A DNA stretch of 64,000 bases from Cladopsammia gracilis (taxonomy: Eukaryota; Cnidaria; Anthozoa; Scleractinia; Dendrophylliidae), in the NCBI GenBank assembly GCA_022457155.1, contig JAJGOT010000205.1, positions 1,266,501 to 1,330,500 on the forward strand, written 5' to 3'. A program made the translations under genes and the position numbers. The notes under the pieces are model-generated. The model worked only from the letters and a program-made list of their open reading frames with translations. It made no database searches and was not told the origin of the DNA. Positions 24,315 through 37,800 of this stretch are shown piece after piece (positions within the stretch are counted from its first letter, which is position 1; the number at the start of each line of letters is the position of its first letter).

Positions 24315-24767
24315 TTGCATTCTAACTTCCTTGTTCTGGAGAATACTTTTTATTCAGGTCAGGAAGTTCCAGGTGTCATAACAGCCAAAAAAGACGCTTC
24401 CTGTGACATCGTATGGAGATTTGCCGAGGCTTACCTTTTAGAGGTAAGTGACTGCATAAGCATAACACAAAAATCGATTTTCTTCGTTACAATTGTGGAC
24501 AAATCGAGTCTTTAATGGGAATCAAACAATTGATTTTTGCTTTAACGGTGGACCTGCTGGTCTCTACCAAACGTTGGAAGTTGTAATGGTATTCAAAACC
24601 ATGGTCGTTGCACAACAATTCTGAAGTTACTCTTAAAACAATGTAGTTTATAAAGAAACAAAGCAAACGAGGAAAATGTCAGACTTTAGTTGCATTGAAA
24701 CCGTTTGCTATATCGTTGACGCTACTGAGAATTCAGACGCTTATCACAACCTATGTAAACTCTGGTT
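24315..24767 (+). repeat. Representative short monomer (S, 453 bp)
   Basis: In order it contains the register mark and CTAAC; a pyrimidine-rich stretch ending ATTCAG; the 86-bp exon-like segment; GTAAGT; the 12-bp palindrome AAAATCGATTTT; one copy of the ACGGTGGACC...TCTCTACCAAACGTTG segment; a stretch with CAAACAATG...TTTGT followed by an A run; the purine-rich CACAGGAGGAAAATG; and TTGCATT...CGTTTGCTATATCGTTGAAGC leading to the next mark. Other plain S monomers differ by scattered substitutions and small indels, for example 447 bp at 3422 and 27300, or 449 bp at 7437, where the CCATGGTC stretch is reduced by 4 bp near 7719. Confidence 0.93.
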
Positions 24768-27752
24768 TTGCATTCTAACTTCCTTGTTCTTGAGAATACT
24801 TTTTATTCAGGTCAGGAAGGTCCAGGTGTCATAACAGCCAAAAAACACGATTCCTGTGACATGCTATGGAGATTTGCCGAGGCTTACCTTCAAGAGGTAA
24901 GAGACTGTATAAGCATAACAGAAAAATCGATTTTCTTCGCTATAATTGTGGACATATCGAGTCTTTAATAGGAATCAATCCATTGATTTTTGCTTTAACG
25001 GTGGTCCTACTGCTCTCTACCAAACGTTGGAAGTTGTAATGGTATTCAAAACCATGGTCCTTGCTCAACAATTATGAAGTTACTCTTCAAACAATGTAAT
25101 TTGTAAAAAAACAAATCACAGGAGGAAAATGTGAGACTTTAGTTGCATTCAAACCGTTTGCTATATCGTTGAAGCTACTGAGAATAGAGACGTTCATCAC
25201 AACATAGGTAAACTCTTTTTTTGCATTCTAACTTCCTTGTTCTTGAGAATACTTTTTATTCAGGTCAGGAAGTTCCAGGTGTCATAACAGCCAAAAAAGA
25301 CGTTTCCTGTGACATCGTATGGAGATTTACCTGAGGTGGGCCTACAAGAGGAATATGATTGTATAAGCATAACAGAAAAATCGACTTCCTCCGCTATAAT
25401 CTCGGACATATGGAGTCTTTAGTGGGAATCAAAACCTAATCATTGCTCTTAACGGTTAACCAACCTGCATCTACCAAAAGTTGCAAAGGACGAACAGTAA
25501 ATCCGAGGTTTCAATGAAATTTAAACCCGTTGCCTTTACTGTAACGGTGGACCTACCGGTCTCTACCAAACGTTGCAAGTAGTAATGAAATTCCGAAAAC
25601 CATCGTCCTTGCTCGAAGTTTCTGAAGAGGTAAGTGACTGTATAAGCATAACAGAAAAATCGATTTTCTTCGCTATAATTGTGGACATATCGAGTCTTTA
25701 AGGAGAATCAAAGCCATGATCTTTGCTTTAACGGTGGACCTACTGCTCTCTACCAAACGTTGGAAGTTGTAATGGTATTCAAATCCATGGTCCTTGCTAA
25801 ACAATTCTGAAGTTACAAACAACGTTGTTTGTAAAAAATAAAACACAGGAAGAAAATGACTGACTTTAGTTGCATTCAAACCGTTTGCTATATCGTTGAA
25901 GCTACTGAGAATAGAGACGTTCATCACAACATAGGTAAACTCTGGTTTTGCATTCTAACTTCCTTGTTCTTGAGAACACTTTTTATTCAGGTCAGGAAGT
26001 TCCAGGTGTCATAACAGCCAAAAAAAGACGTTTCCTGTGACATCGTATGGAGATGTGCCGAGGCTTACCTTCAAGAGGTAAGTGACTGTATAAGCATAAC
26101 AGAAAAATCGATTTTCTTCGCTATAATTGTGGACATATCGAGTCTTTAATGGGAATCAAACAATTGATTTTTGCTTTAACGGTGGACCTGCTGGTCTCTA
26201 CCAAACGTTGAAAGTTGTAATGGTATTCAAAACCATGGTCGTTGCACAACAATTCTGAACTTACCCTTAAAACAATGTACTTTATAAAGAAACAAAGCAA
26301 ACGAGAAAAATGTCAGACTTTAGTTGCATTGAAACCGTTTGCTATATCGTTGAAGCTACTGAGAATTCAGACGCTCATCACAACATATGTAAACTCTGAT
26401 TTTGCATTCTAACTTCCTTGTTCTTGAGAATACTTTTTATTCAGGTCAGGAAGTTCCCGGTGTCATAACAGCCAAAAAACACGATTCCTGTGACATCGTA
26501 TGGAGATTTGGCGAGGCTTACCTTCAAGAGGTAAATGACTGTATAAGCATAACAGAAAAATCGATTTTCTTCGCTATAATTGTGGACATATCGAGTCTTT
26601 AATGAGAATCAAACAATTGATTTTTGCTTTAACGGTGGACCTACTGGTCTCTACCAAACGTTGGAAGTTGTAATGGTATTCAAAACCATGGTCCTTGCTC
26701 AACAATTCTGAAGTTACTCTTCAAACAATGTAGTTTGTAAAAAAATAACAAAGGAGGAAAATGTGTGACTTTAGTTGCATTGAAACCGTTTGCTATATCG
26801 TTGAAGCTACTGAGAATTCAGACGCTTATCACAACATATGTAAACTCTGGTTTTGCATTCTAACTTCCTTGTTCTTGAGAATACTTTTTATTCAGGTCAG
26901 GAAGGTCCAGGTGTCATAACAGCCAAAAAACACGATTCCTGTGACATGGTATGGAGATTTGCCGAGGCTTACCTTTAAGAGGTAAGTGACTGTATAAGCA
27001 TAACAGAAAAATCGATTTTCTTCGCTATAATTGTGGACATATCGAGTCTTTAAGGAGAATCAAAGCCATGATCTTTGCTTTAACGGTGGACCTACTGGTC
27101 TCTACCAAACGTTGGAAGTTGTAATGGTATTCAAATCCATGGTCCTTGCTAAACAATTCTGAAGTTACAAACAACGTTGTTTGTAAAAAATAAAACACAG
27201 GAAGAAAATGACTGACTTTAGTTGCATTCAAACCGTTTGCTATATCGTTGAAGCTACTGAGAATAGAGACGCTCATCACAACATAGGTAAACTCTGGTTT
27301 TGCATTCTAACTTCCTTGTTCTTGAGAATACTTTTTATTCAGGTCAGGAAGTTCCAGGTGTCATAAAAGCCAAAAAAGACGCTTCCTGTGACATGGTATG
27401 GAGATTTGCCGAGGCTTACCTTCAAGAGGTAAGTGACTGTATAAGCATAACAGAAAAATCGATTTTCTTCGCTATGATTGTGGACATATCGAGTCTTTAA
27501 TGAGAATCAAAGCCATGATCTTTGCTTTAACGGTGGACCTGCTGGTCTTTACCAAACGTTGGAAGTTGTAATGGTATTCAAAACCATGGTCGTTGCTCAA
27601 CAATTCTGAAGGTACTCTTCAAACAATGTAGTTTGTAAAAAAACAAATCACAGGAGGAAAATTTGAGGCTTTAGTTGCATTCAAACCGTTTGCTATATCG
27701 TTGAAGCTACTGAGAGTAGAGACATTCATCACAACATAGGTAAACTGTGGTT

Positions 27753-28203
27753 TTGCATTCTAACTTCCTTGTTCTTGAGAATACTGTTTATTCAGGTCAG
27801 GAAGTTCCAGGTGTCATAACAGCCAAAAAAGACGTTTCCTGTGACATCGTATGGAGATTTTCCTGAGGTGGGCCTGCAAGAGGATATGATTGTATAAGCA
27901 TAAGAGAAAAATCGACCTCCTCCGCTATAATTTCGGAAATATCGAGTCTTTAATGGGAATCAAACCCATGATCTTTGATTTAACGGTGGACCTACAGGTC
28001 TCTACCAAACGTTGTAAGTAGTAATGGTATGCACAACCCTGGTCCTTGCTCAACAATTCTGAAGTTACTCTTCAAACAATGTAGTTTGTAAAAAAACAAA
28101 TCACAGGAGGAAAATGAGGCTTTAGTTGCATTCAAACCGTTTGCTATATCGTTGAAGCTACTGAGCATAGAGACATTCATCACACCATAGGTAAACTCTG
28201 GTT
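27753..28203 (+). repeat. Hybrid monomer type B (crossover further into X)
   Basis: L head with GGTGGGCCTGCAAGAGGATATG, then X-type sequence ATCGACCTCCTCCGCTATAATTTCGG, then S body from about ATATCGAGTCTTTAATGGG. Length 451 bp. The crossover is therefore some 30-50 bp downstream of that in type A, an independent event. Same type at 8620, 38315, 46655 and 57163. Confidence 0.78.
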
Positions 28204-30406
28204 TTGCATTCTAACTTCCTTGTTCTTGACAATACTTTTTATTCAGGTCAGGAAGTTCCAGGTGTCATAACAGCCAAATAAGACGTTTCCTGTGACATCG
28301 TATGGAGATTTGCCTGAGGTGGGCCTACAAAAGGAATATGATTGTATAAGCATAACAGAAAAATCGACTTCCTCCGCTATAACTTCCGACATATAATGTC
28401 TTAAGTGGGAATCAAAACCATGATCATTGCTCTTAACGGTGACCCAACCTGCATCTACCAAAATTTGCAAAGGACGAACAGTAAATCCGAGGTTTCAATG
28501 AAATTCAAACCCGTGGCCTATGCTGTAACGGTGGACCTAGTGGTCTCTACCAAACGTTGCAAGTAGTAATGGAATTCCAAAAACCATCGTCCTTTACTCG
28601 AAGTTTCTGAAGAGGTAAGTGACTGTATAAGCATAACAGAAAAATCGATTTTCTTCGCTATAATTGTGGACATATCGAGTCTTTAATAGGAATCAATCCA
28701 TTGATTTTTGCTTCAACGGTGGACCTACTGCTCTCTACCAAACGTAGGAAGTTGTAATGGTATTCAAAACCATGGTCCTTGCTCAACAATTCTGAAGTTA
28801 CCCTTCAAACAATGTAGTTTGTAAAAAAACAAATCACAGGAGGAAAATGTGAGACTTTGGTTGCATTCAAACCGTTTGCTATATCGTTGAAGCTACTGAA
28901 AATAGAGACATTCATCACAACATAGGTAAACTCTGGTTTTGCATTCTAACTTCTTTGTTCTTGAGAATACTTTTTATTCAGGACAGGAAGTTCCAGGTGT
29001 CATAACAGCCAATAAAGACGTTTCCTGTGACATCGTATGGAGATTTGCCTGAGGCGGGCCTACAAGAGGAATATGATTGTATAAGCATAACAGAAAAATC
29101 GACTTCCTCCGCTATAATTTCGGACATATCGTGTCTTTAGTGGGAATTAAAACCATGATCATTTCTCTCAACGGTGACCCAATCTGCATCTACCAAAATT
29201 TGCAAAGGACGAACAGTAAATCGGAGGTTTCAATGAAATTCAAACCCGTGGCCTTTGCTGTAACGGTGGACCTACTGGTCTCTACCAAACGTTGCAAGTA
29301 GTAATGGAATTCCGAAAACCATCGTCCTTGCTCGACAATTCTGAAGAGGTAAGTGACTGTATAAGCATAACAGAAAAATCGATTTTCTTCGCTGTAATTG
29401 TGGACATATCGAGTCTTTAATGTGAATCAAACCCATGATCTTTGCTTTAACGGTGGACCTACTGGTCTCTACCAAACGTTGGAAGTTGTAATGGTATTCA
29501 AAACCATGGTCCTTGCTCAACAATTCTGAAGTTACTCTTAAAACAATGTAGTTTGTAAACAAACAAAACACAGGAGGAAAATGTGAGGCTTTAGTTGCAT
29601 TCAAATCGTTTGCTATATCGTTAAAGCTACTGAGAATAGAGACATTCATCACAACATAGGTAAACTCTGGTTTTGGATTCTAACTTCCTTGTTCTTGAGA
29701 ATACTTTTTATACAGGTCAGGAAGTTCCAGGTGTCATAACAACCAAAAAAGACGTTTCCTGTGACATCGTATGGAGATTTGCCTGATGCGGGCCTACAAG
29801 AGGAATATGATTGTATAAGCGTAACAGCAAAATCGACTTCCTCGGCTATAGTTTCGGACATATGGAGTCTTTAGTGGGAATCAAAACCATGATTGTTGCT
29901 CTTAACGGTGACCCAACCTGCATCTACCAAAAGTTGCAAAGGACGAACAGTAAATCCAGGGTTTCAATGAAATTCAAACCAGTGACCTTTGCTGTAACGG
30001 TGGACCTACCGGTCTCTACCAAACGTTGCAAGTAGTAATGGAATTCCGAAAACCATCGTCCTTGCTCGACAATTCTGAAGAGGTAAGTGACTGTATAAGC
30101 ATAACAGAAAAATCGATTTTCTTCGCTGTAATTGTGGACATATCGAGTCTTTAATAGGAATCAATCCATTGATTTTTGCTTTAACGGTGGACCTACTGCT
30201 CTCTACCAAACGTTGGAAGTTGTAATAGTATTCAAAACCCTGGTCCTTGCTCAACAATTCTGAAGTTACTCTTCAAACAATGTAGTTTGTAAAAAAACAA
30301 ATCAGAACAGGAAAATGTGAGGCTTTAGTTGCATTCAAACCGTTTGCTATATCGTTTAAGCTACTGAGAATAGAGACATTCATCACAACATAGGTTAACT
30401 GTGGTT

Positions 30407-31141
30407 TTGCATTCTAACTTCCTTGTTCTTGAGAATACTTTTGATTCAGGTCAGGAAGTTCCAGGTGTCATAACAGCCAAAAAAAGACGTTTTCTGTGAC
30501 ATCGTATGGAGATTTGCCTGAGGTGGGCTTACAAGAGGAATATGATTGTATAAGCATAACAGAAAAATCGACTTCCTTCGCTATAATTTCGGACATATCG
30601 TGTCTTTAGTGGGAATTAAAACCATGATCATTGCTCTCAACGGTGACTCAACCTGCATCTACCGAAATTTGCAAAGGACGAACAGTAAATCCGAGGTTTC
30701 AATGAAACTCAAACCCGTGGCCTTTGCTGTAACGGTGGACCTAGTGGTCTCTACCAAACGTTGCAAGTAGTAATGGAATTCCAAAAACCATCGTCCTTGC
30801 TCGACAATTCTGAAGAAGTAAGTGACTGTATAAGCATAACAGAAAAATCGATTTTCTTCGCTATAATTGTGGACATATCGAGTCTTTAATAGGAATCAAT
30901 CCATTGATTTTTGCTTCAACGGTGGACCTACTGCTCTCTACCAAACGTAGGAAGTTGTAATGGTATTCAAAACCATGGTCCTTGCTCAACAATTCTGAAG
31001 TTACCCTTCAAACAATGTAGTTTGTAAAAAAACAAATCACAGGAGGAAAATGTGAGACTTTGGTTGCATTCAAACCGTTTGCTATATCGTTGAAGCTACT
31101 GAAAATAGAGACATTCATCACAACATAGGTAAACTCTGGTT
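30407..31141 (+). repeat. Representative long monomer (L, 735 bp)
   Basis: The first ~118 bp match the S monomer, but the exon-like segment reads GCCTGAGG where S reads GCCGAGG, and GAGGAATATG replaces GAGGTAAGTG. Module X follows (about 30526-30805), then the full S body to the next register mark. The block GTATAAGCATAACAG...ATCGA therefore occurs twice, 280 bp apart. L monomers fall into subtypes by the sequence in X; those with TAACTTCCGACATAT (for example 28204, 38766, 57615) form one clear subtype, and the K, M1 and M2 monomers form others. Confidence 0.92.
30526..30805 (+). repeat. Module X: insert that distinguishes L from S monomers
   Basis: X is a diverged duplicate of the S body that follows it. 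Both start with TGTATAAGCATAACAGAAAA and end near CAATTCTGAAG. X is about 105 bp longer than the matching body because it holds a second, older internal duplication: segments beginning TTGCT(C/G)T(C)AACGGTG at about 30631 and 30724 align with each other and with the body copy at about 30911. An L monomer therefore has three copies of the ACGGTG...TCTACC(A/G)AA segment and an S monomer has one. Alignment was by eye, so the ends are accurate to roughly 10 bp. Confidence 0.85.
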
Positions 31142-31875
31142 TTGCATTCTAACTTCTTTGTTCTTGAGAATACTTTTTATTCAGGTCAGGAAGTTCCAGG
31201 TGTCATAACAGCCAATAAAGACGTTTCCTGTGACATCGTATGGAGATTTGCCTGAGGCGGGCCTACAAGAGGAATATGATTGTATAAGCATAACAGAAAA
31301 ATCGACTTCCTCCGCTATAATTTCGGACATATCGTGTCTTTAGTGGGAATTAAAACCATGATCATTTCTCTCAACGGTGACCCAATCTGCATCTACCAAA
31401 ATTTGCAAAGGACGAACAGTAAATCGGAGGTTTCAATGAAATTCAAACCCGTGGCCTTTGCTGTAACGGTGGACCTACTGGTCCCTACCAAACGTTGCAA
31501 GTAGTAATGGAATTCCGAAAACCATCGTCCTTGCTCGACAATTCTGAAGAGGTAAGTGACTGTATAAGCATAACAGAAAAATCGATTTTCTTCGCTGTAA
31601 TTGTGGACATATCGAGTCTTTAATGGGAATCAAACCCATGATCTTTGCTTTAACGGTGGACCTGCTGGTCTCTACCAAACGTTGGAAGTTGTAATGGTAT
31701 TCAAAACCATGGTCCTTGCTCAACAATTCTGAAGTTACTCTTCAAACAATGTAGTTTGTAAAAAAATAAAACACAGGAGGAAAATGTGTGACTTTAGTTG
31801 CATTGAAACCGTTTGCTATATCGTTGAAGCTACTGAGAATAGCGACGTTCATCACAACATAGGTAAACTCTGGTT

Positions 31876-34800
31876 TTGCATTCTAACTTCCTTGTTCTTG
31901 AGAATACTTTTTATTCAGGTCAGGAAGTTCCAGGTGTCATAACAGCCAAAAAAGACGCTTCCTGTGACATCGTATGGAGATTTGCCGAGGCTTACCTTCA
32001 AGAGGTAAGTGACTGCATAAGCATAACACAAAAATCGATTTTCTTTGTTATAATTGTGGACATATCGAGTCTTTAATAGGAATCAATCCATTGATTTTTG
32101 CTTTAACGGTGGTCGTACTGCTCTCTACCAAACGTTGGAAGTTGTAATGGTATTCAAAACCATGGTCCTTGCTCAACAATTATGAAGTTACTCTTCAAAC
32201 AATGTAATTTGTAAAAAAACAAATCACAGGAGGAAAATGTGAGACTTCAGTTGCATTCAAACCGTTTGCTATATCGTTGAAGCTACTGAGAATAGAGACA
32301 TTCATCACAACATAGGTAAACTCTGGTTTTGCATTCTAACTTCCTTGTTCTTGAGAATACTTTTTGTTCAGGTCAGGAAGTTCCAGGTGTCATAACAGCC
32401 AAAAAAGACGCTTCCTGTGACATGGTATGCAGATTTGCCGAGGCTTACCTTCAAGAGGTAAGTGACTGTATTAGCATAACAGAAAAATCGATTTTCTTCG
32501 CTATAATTGTGGACATATCGAGTCTTTAATGAGAATCAAAGCTATAATCTTTGCTTTAACGGTGGACCTGCTGGTCTCTACCAAACGTTGGAAGTTGAAA
32601 TGGTATTCAAAACCATGGTCGTTGCTCAACAATTCTGAAGTTACTCTTAAAACAATGTAGTTTGTAAACAAACAAAACACAGGAGGAAAATGTGAGGCTT
32701 TAGTTGCATTCAAATCGTTTGCTATATCGTTGAAGCTACTGAGAATAGAGACATTCATCACAACATAAGTAAACTCTGGTTTTGCAATTTAACTTCCTTG
32801 TTCTTGAATACTTTTGATTCAGGTCAGGAAGTTCCAGGTGTCATAACAGCCAAAAAAAGACGTTTCCTGTGACATCGTATGGAGATTTGCCTGAGGTGGG
32901 CCTACAAGAGGAATATGATTGTATAAGCATAACAGAAAAATCGATTTTCTTTGCTATAATTGTGGACAAATCGAGTCTTTAATGGGAATCAAACAATTGA
33001 TTTTTGCTTTAACGGTGGACCTGCTGGTCTCTACTAAACGTTGGAAGTTGTAATGGTATTCAAAACTATGGTCGTGGCACAACAATTCTGAAGTTGCTCT
33101 TAAAACAATGTAGTTTATAAAGAAACAAAGCAAACGAGGAAAATGTCAGACTTTAGTTGCATTGAAACCGTTTGCTATATCGTTGAAGTTACTGAGAATT
33201 CAGACGCTCATCACAACATATGTAAACTCTGGTTTTGCATTCTAACTTCCTTGTTCTTGAGAATACGTTTTATTCAGGTCAGGAAGTTCCCAGTGACATA
33301 ACAGCCAAAAAAGACGTTTCCTGTGACATGGTATGGAGATTTGCCTGAGGTGGGCCTACAAGAGGAATATGATTGTATAAGCATAACAGAGAAATCGACT
33401 TCCTCCGCTATAACTTCCGACATATGATGTCTTAAGTGGGAATCAAAACCATGATCATTGCTCTTAACGGTGACCCAACCTGCATCTACCAAAATTTGCA
33501 AAGGACGAACAGTAAATCCGAGGTTTCAATGAAATTCAAACCCGTGGCCTTTGCTGCAACGATGGACCTACTGGTCTCTACCAAACGTTACAAGTAGTAA
33601 TGAAATTCCAAAAACCATCGTCCTTGCTCGACAATTCTGAAGAGGTAACTGACTGTATAAGCATAACAGAAAAATCAATTTTCTTCGCTATAATTGTCGA
33701 CATGTCGAGTCTTTAATAGGAATCAATCCATTGATTTTTGCTTTAACGGTGGACCTACTGCTCTCTACCAAACGTTGGAAGTTGTAATGGTATTCAAAAC
33801 CCTGGTCCTTGCTCAACAATTCTGAAGTTACTCTTCAAACAATGTAGTTTGTAAAAAAACAAATTCACAGGAGGAAAATGTGAGGCTTTAGTTGCATTCA
33901 AATCGTTTGCTATATCATTGAAGCTACTGAGAATAGAGACATTCATCACAACATAGGTTAACTGTGGTTTTGCATTCTAACTTCCTTGTTCTTGAGAACA
34001 CTTTTTATTCAGGTCAGGAAGTTCCAGGTGTCATAACAGCCAAAAAAAGACGTTTCCTGTGACATCGTATGGAGATGTGCCGAGGCTTACCTTCAAGAGG
34101 TAAGTGACTGTATAAGCATAACAGAAAAATCGATTTTCTTCGCTATAATTGTGGACATATCGAGTCTTTAATGGGAATCAAACAATTGATTTTTGCTTTA
34201 ACGGTGGACCTGCTGGTCTCTACCAAACGTTGAAAGTTGTAATGGTATTCAAAACCATGGTCGTTGCACAACAATTCTGAACTTACCCTTAAAACAATGT
34301 ACTTTATAAAGAAACAAAGCAAACGAGAAAAATGTCAGACTTTAGTTGCATTGAAACCGTTTGCTATATCGTTGAAGCTACTGAGAATTCAGACGCTCAT
34401 CACAACATATGTAAACTCTGATTTTGCATTCTAACTTCCTTGTTCTTGAGAATACTTTTTATTCAGGTCAGGAAGTTCCCGGTGTCATAACAGCCAAAAA
34501 ACACGATTCCTGTGACATCGTATGGAGATTTGGCGAGGCTTACCTTCAAGAGGTAAGTGACTGTATAAGCATAACAGAAAAATCGATTTTCTTCGCTATA
34601 ATTGTGGACATATCGAGTCTTTAATGAGAATCAAACAATTGATTTTTGCTTTAACGGTGGACCTACTGGTCTCTACCAAACGTTGGAAGTTGTAATGGTA
34701 TTCAAAACCATGGTCCTTGCTCAACAATTATGAAGTTACTCTTCAAACAATGTAATTTGTAAAAAAACAAATCACAGGAGGAAAATGTGAGACTTTAGTT

Positions 34801-37800
34801 GCATTCAAACCGTTTGCTATATCGTTGAAGCTACTGAGCATAGAGACATTCATCACACCATAGGTAAACTCTGGTTTTGCATTCTAACTTCCTTGTTCTG
34901 GAGAATACTTTTTATTCAGGTCAGGAAGTTCCAGGTGTCATAACAGCCAAAAAAGACGCTTCCTGTGACATCGTATGGAGATTTGCCGAGGCTTACCTTT
35001 TAGAGGTAAGTGACTGCATAAGCATAACACAAAAATCGATTTTCTTCGTTACAATTGTGGACAAATCGAGTCTTTAATGGGAATCAAACAATTGATTTTT
35101 GCTTTAACGGTGGACCTGCTGGTCTCTACCAAACGTTGGAAGTTGTAATGGTATTCAAAACCATGGTCGTTGCACAACAATTCTGAAGTTACTCTTAAAA
35201 CAATGTAGTTTATAAAGAAACAAAGCAAACGAGGAAAATGTCAGACTTTAGTTGCATTGAAACCGTTTGCTATATCGTTGACGCTACTGAGAATTCAGAC
35301 GCTTATCACAACCTATGTAAACTCTGGTTTTGCATTCTAACTTCCTTGTTCTTGAGAATACTTTTTATTCAGGTCAGGAAGGTCCAGGTGTCATAACAGC
35401 CAAAAAACACGATTCCTGTGACATGCTATGGAGATTTGCCGAGGCTTACCTTCAAGAGGTAAGAGACTGTATAAGCATAACAGAAAAATCGATTTTCTTC
35501 GCTATAATTGTGGACATATCGAGTCTTTAATAGGAATCAATCCATTGATTTTTGCTTTAACGGTGGTCCTACTGCTCTCTACCAAACGTTGGAAGTTGTA
35601 ATGGTATTCAAAACCATGGTCCTTGCTCAACAATTATGAAGTTACTCTTCAAACAATGTAATTTGTAAAAAAACAAATCACAGGAGGAAAATGTGAGACT
35701 TTAGTTGCATTCAAACCGTTTGCTATATCGTTGAAGCTACTGAGAATAGAGACGTTCATCACAACATAGGTAAACTCTTTTTTTGCATTCTAACTTCCTT
35801 GTTCTTGAGAATACTTTTTATTCAGGTCAGGAAGTTCCAGGTGTCATAACAGCCAAAAAAGACGTTTCCTGTGACATCGTATGGAGATTTACCTGAGGTG
35901 GGCCTACAAGAGGAATATGATTGTATAAGCATAACAGAAAAATCGACTTCCTCCGCTATAATCTCGGACATATGGAGTCTTTAGTGGGAATCAAAACCTA
36001 ATCATTGCTCTTAACGGTTAACCAACCTGCATCTACCAAAAGTTGCAAAGGACGAACAGTAAATCCGAGGTTTCAATGAAATTTAAACCCGTTGCCTTTA
36101 CTGTAACGGTGGACCTACCGGTCTCTACCAAACGTTGCAAGTAGTAATGAAATTCCGAAAACCATCGTCCTTGCTCGAAGTTTCTGAAGAGGTAAGTGAC
36201 TGTATAAGCATAACAGAAAAATCGATTTTCTTCGCTATAATTGTGGACATATCGAGTCTTTAAGGAGAATCAAAGCCATGATCTTTGCTTTAACGGTGGA
36301 CCTACTGCTCTCTACCAAACGTTGGAAGTTGTAATGGTATTCAAATCCATGGTCCTTGCTAAACAATTCTGAAGTTACAAACAACGTTGTTTGTAAAAAA
36401 TAAAACACAGGAAGAAAATGACTGACTTTAGTTGCATTCAAACCGTTTGCTATATCGTTGAAGCTACTGAGAATAGAGACGTTCATCACAACATAGGTAA
36501 ACTCTGGTTTTGCATTCTAACTTCCTTGTTCTTGAGAACACTTTTTATTCAGGTCAGGAAGTTCCAGGTGTCATAACAGCCAAAAAAAGACGTTTCCTGT
36601 GACATCGTATGGAGATGTGCCGAGGCTTACCTTCAAGAGGTAAGTGACTGTATAAGCATAACAGAAAAATCGATTTTCTTCGCTATAATTGTGGACATAT
36701 CGAGTCTTTAATGGGAATCAAACAATTGATTTTTGCTTTAACGGTGGACCTGCTGGTCTCTACCAAACGTTGAAAGTTGTAATGGTATTCAAAACCATGG
36801 TCGTTGCACAACAATTCTGAACTTACCCTTAAAACAATGTACTTTATAAAGAAACAAAGCAAACGAGAAAAATGTCAGACTTTAGTTGCATTGAAACCGT
36901 TTGCTATATCGTTGAAGCTACTGAGAATTCAGACGCTCATCACAACATATGTAAACTCTGATTTTGCATTCTAACTTCCTTGTTCTTGAGAATACTTTTT
37001 ATTCAGGTCAGGAAGTTCCCGGTGTCATAACAGCCAAAAAACACGATTCCTGTGACATCGTATGGAGATTTGGCGAGGCTTACCTTCAAGAGGTAAATGA
37101 CTGTATAAGCATAACAGAAAAATCGATTTTCTTCGCTATAATTGTGGACATATCGAGTCTTTAATGAGAATCAAACAATTGATTTTTGCTTTAACGGTGG
37201 ACCTACTGGTCTCTACCAAACGTTGGAAGTTGTAATGGTATTCAAAACCATGGTCCTTGCTCAACAATTCTGAAGTTACTCTTCAAACAATGTAGTTTGT
37301 AAAAAAATAACAAAGGAGGAAAATGTGTGACTTTAGTTGCATTGAAACCGTTTGCTATATCGTTGAAGCTACTGAGAATTCAGACGCTTATCACAACATA
37401 TGTAAACTCTGGTTTTGCATTCTAACTTCCTTGTTCTTGAGAATACTTTTTATTCAGGTCAGGAAGGTCCAGGTGTCATAACAGCCAAAAAACACGATTC
37501 CTGTGACATGGTATGGAGATTTGCCGAGGCTTACCTTTAAGAGGTAAGTGACTGTATAAGCATAACAGAAAAATCGATTTTCTTCGCTATAATTGTGGAC
37601 ATATCGAGTCTTTAAGGAGAATCAAAGCCATGATCTTTGCTTTAACGGTGGACCTACTGGTCTCTACCAAACGTTGGAAGTTGTAATGGTATTCAAATCC
37701 ATGGTCCTTGCTAAACAATTCTGAAGTTACAAACAACGTTGTTTGTAAAAAATAAAACACAGGAAGAAAATGACTGACTTTAGTTGCATTCAAACCGTTT

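Larger units (their letters stand above)
21314..31875 (+). repeat. 19-monomer higher-order unit, 10,562 bp
   Basis: Order: S21314 S21767 hybrid22220 L22673 S23408 S23862 S24315 S24768 L25221 S25948 S26402 S26853 S27300 hybrid27753 L28204 L28939(M2') L29673(K) L30407(M1) L31142(M2). From 19.1 kb to 29.3 kb the sequence is repeated by 29.7-39.9 kb at a spacing of 10,562-10,563 bp with few differences. Confidence 0.9.

Noticed and set aside
30590..30620. CENP-B box
   Set aside because: TTCG and CGG occur near each other in CTTCGCTATAATTTCGG but the spacing does not fit the required TTCG-4N-A-2N-CGGG pattern; no other candidate seen on either strand.
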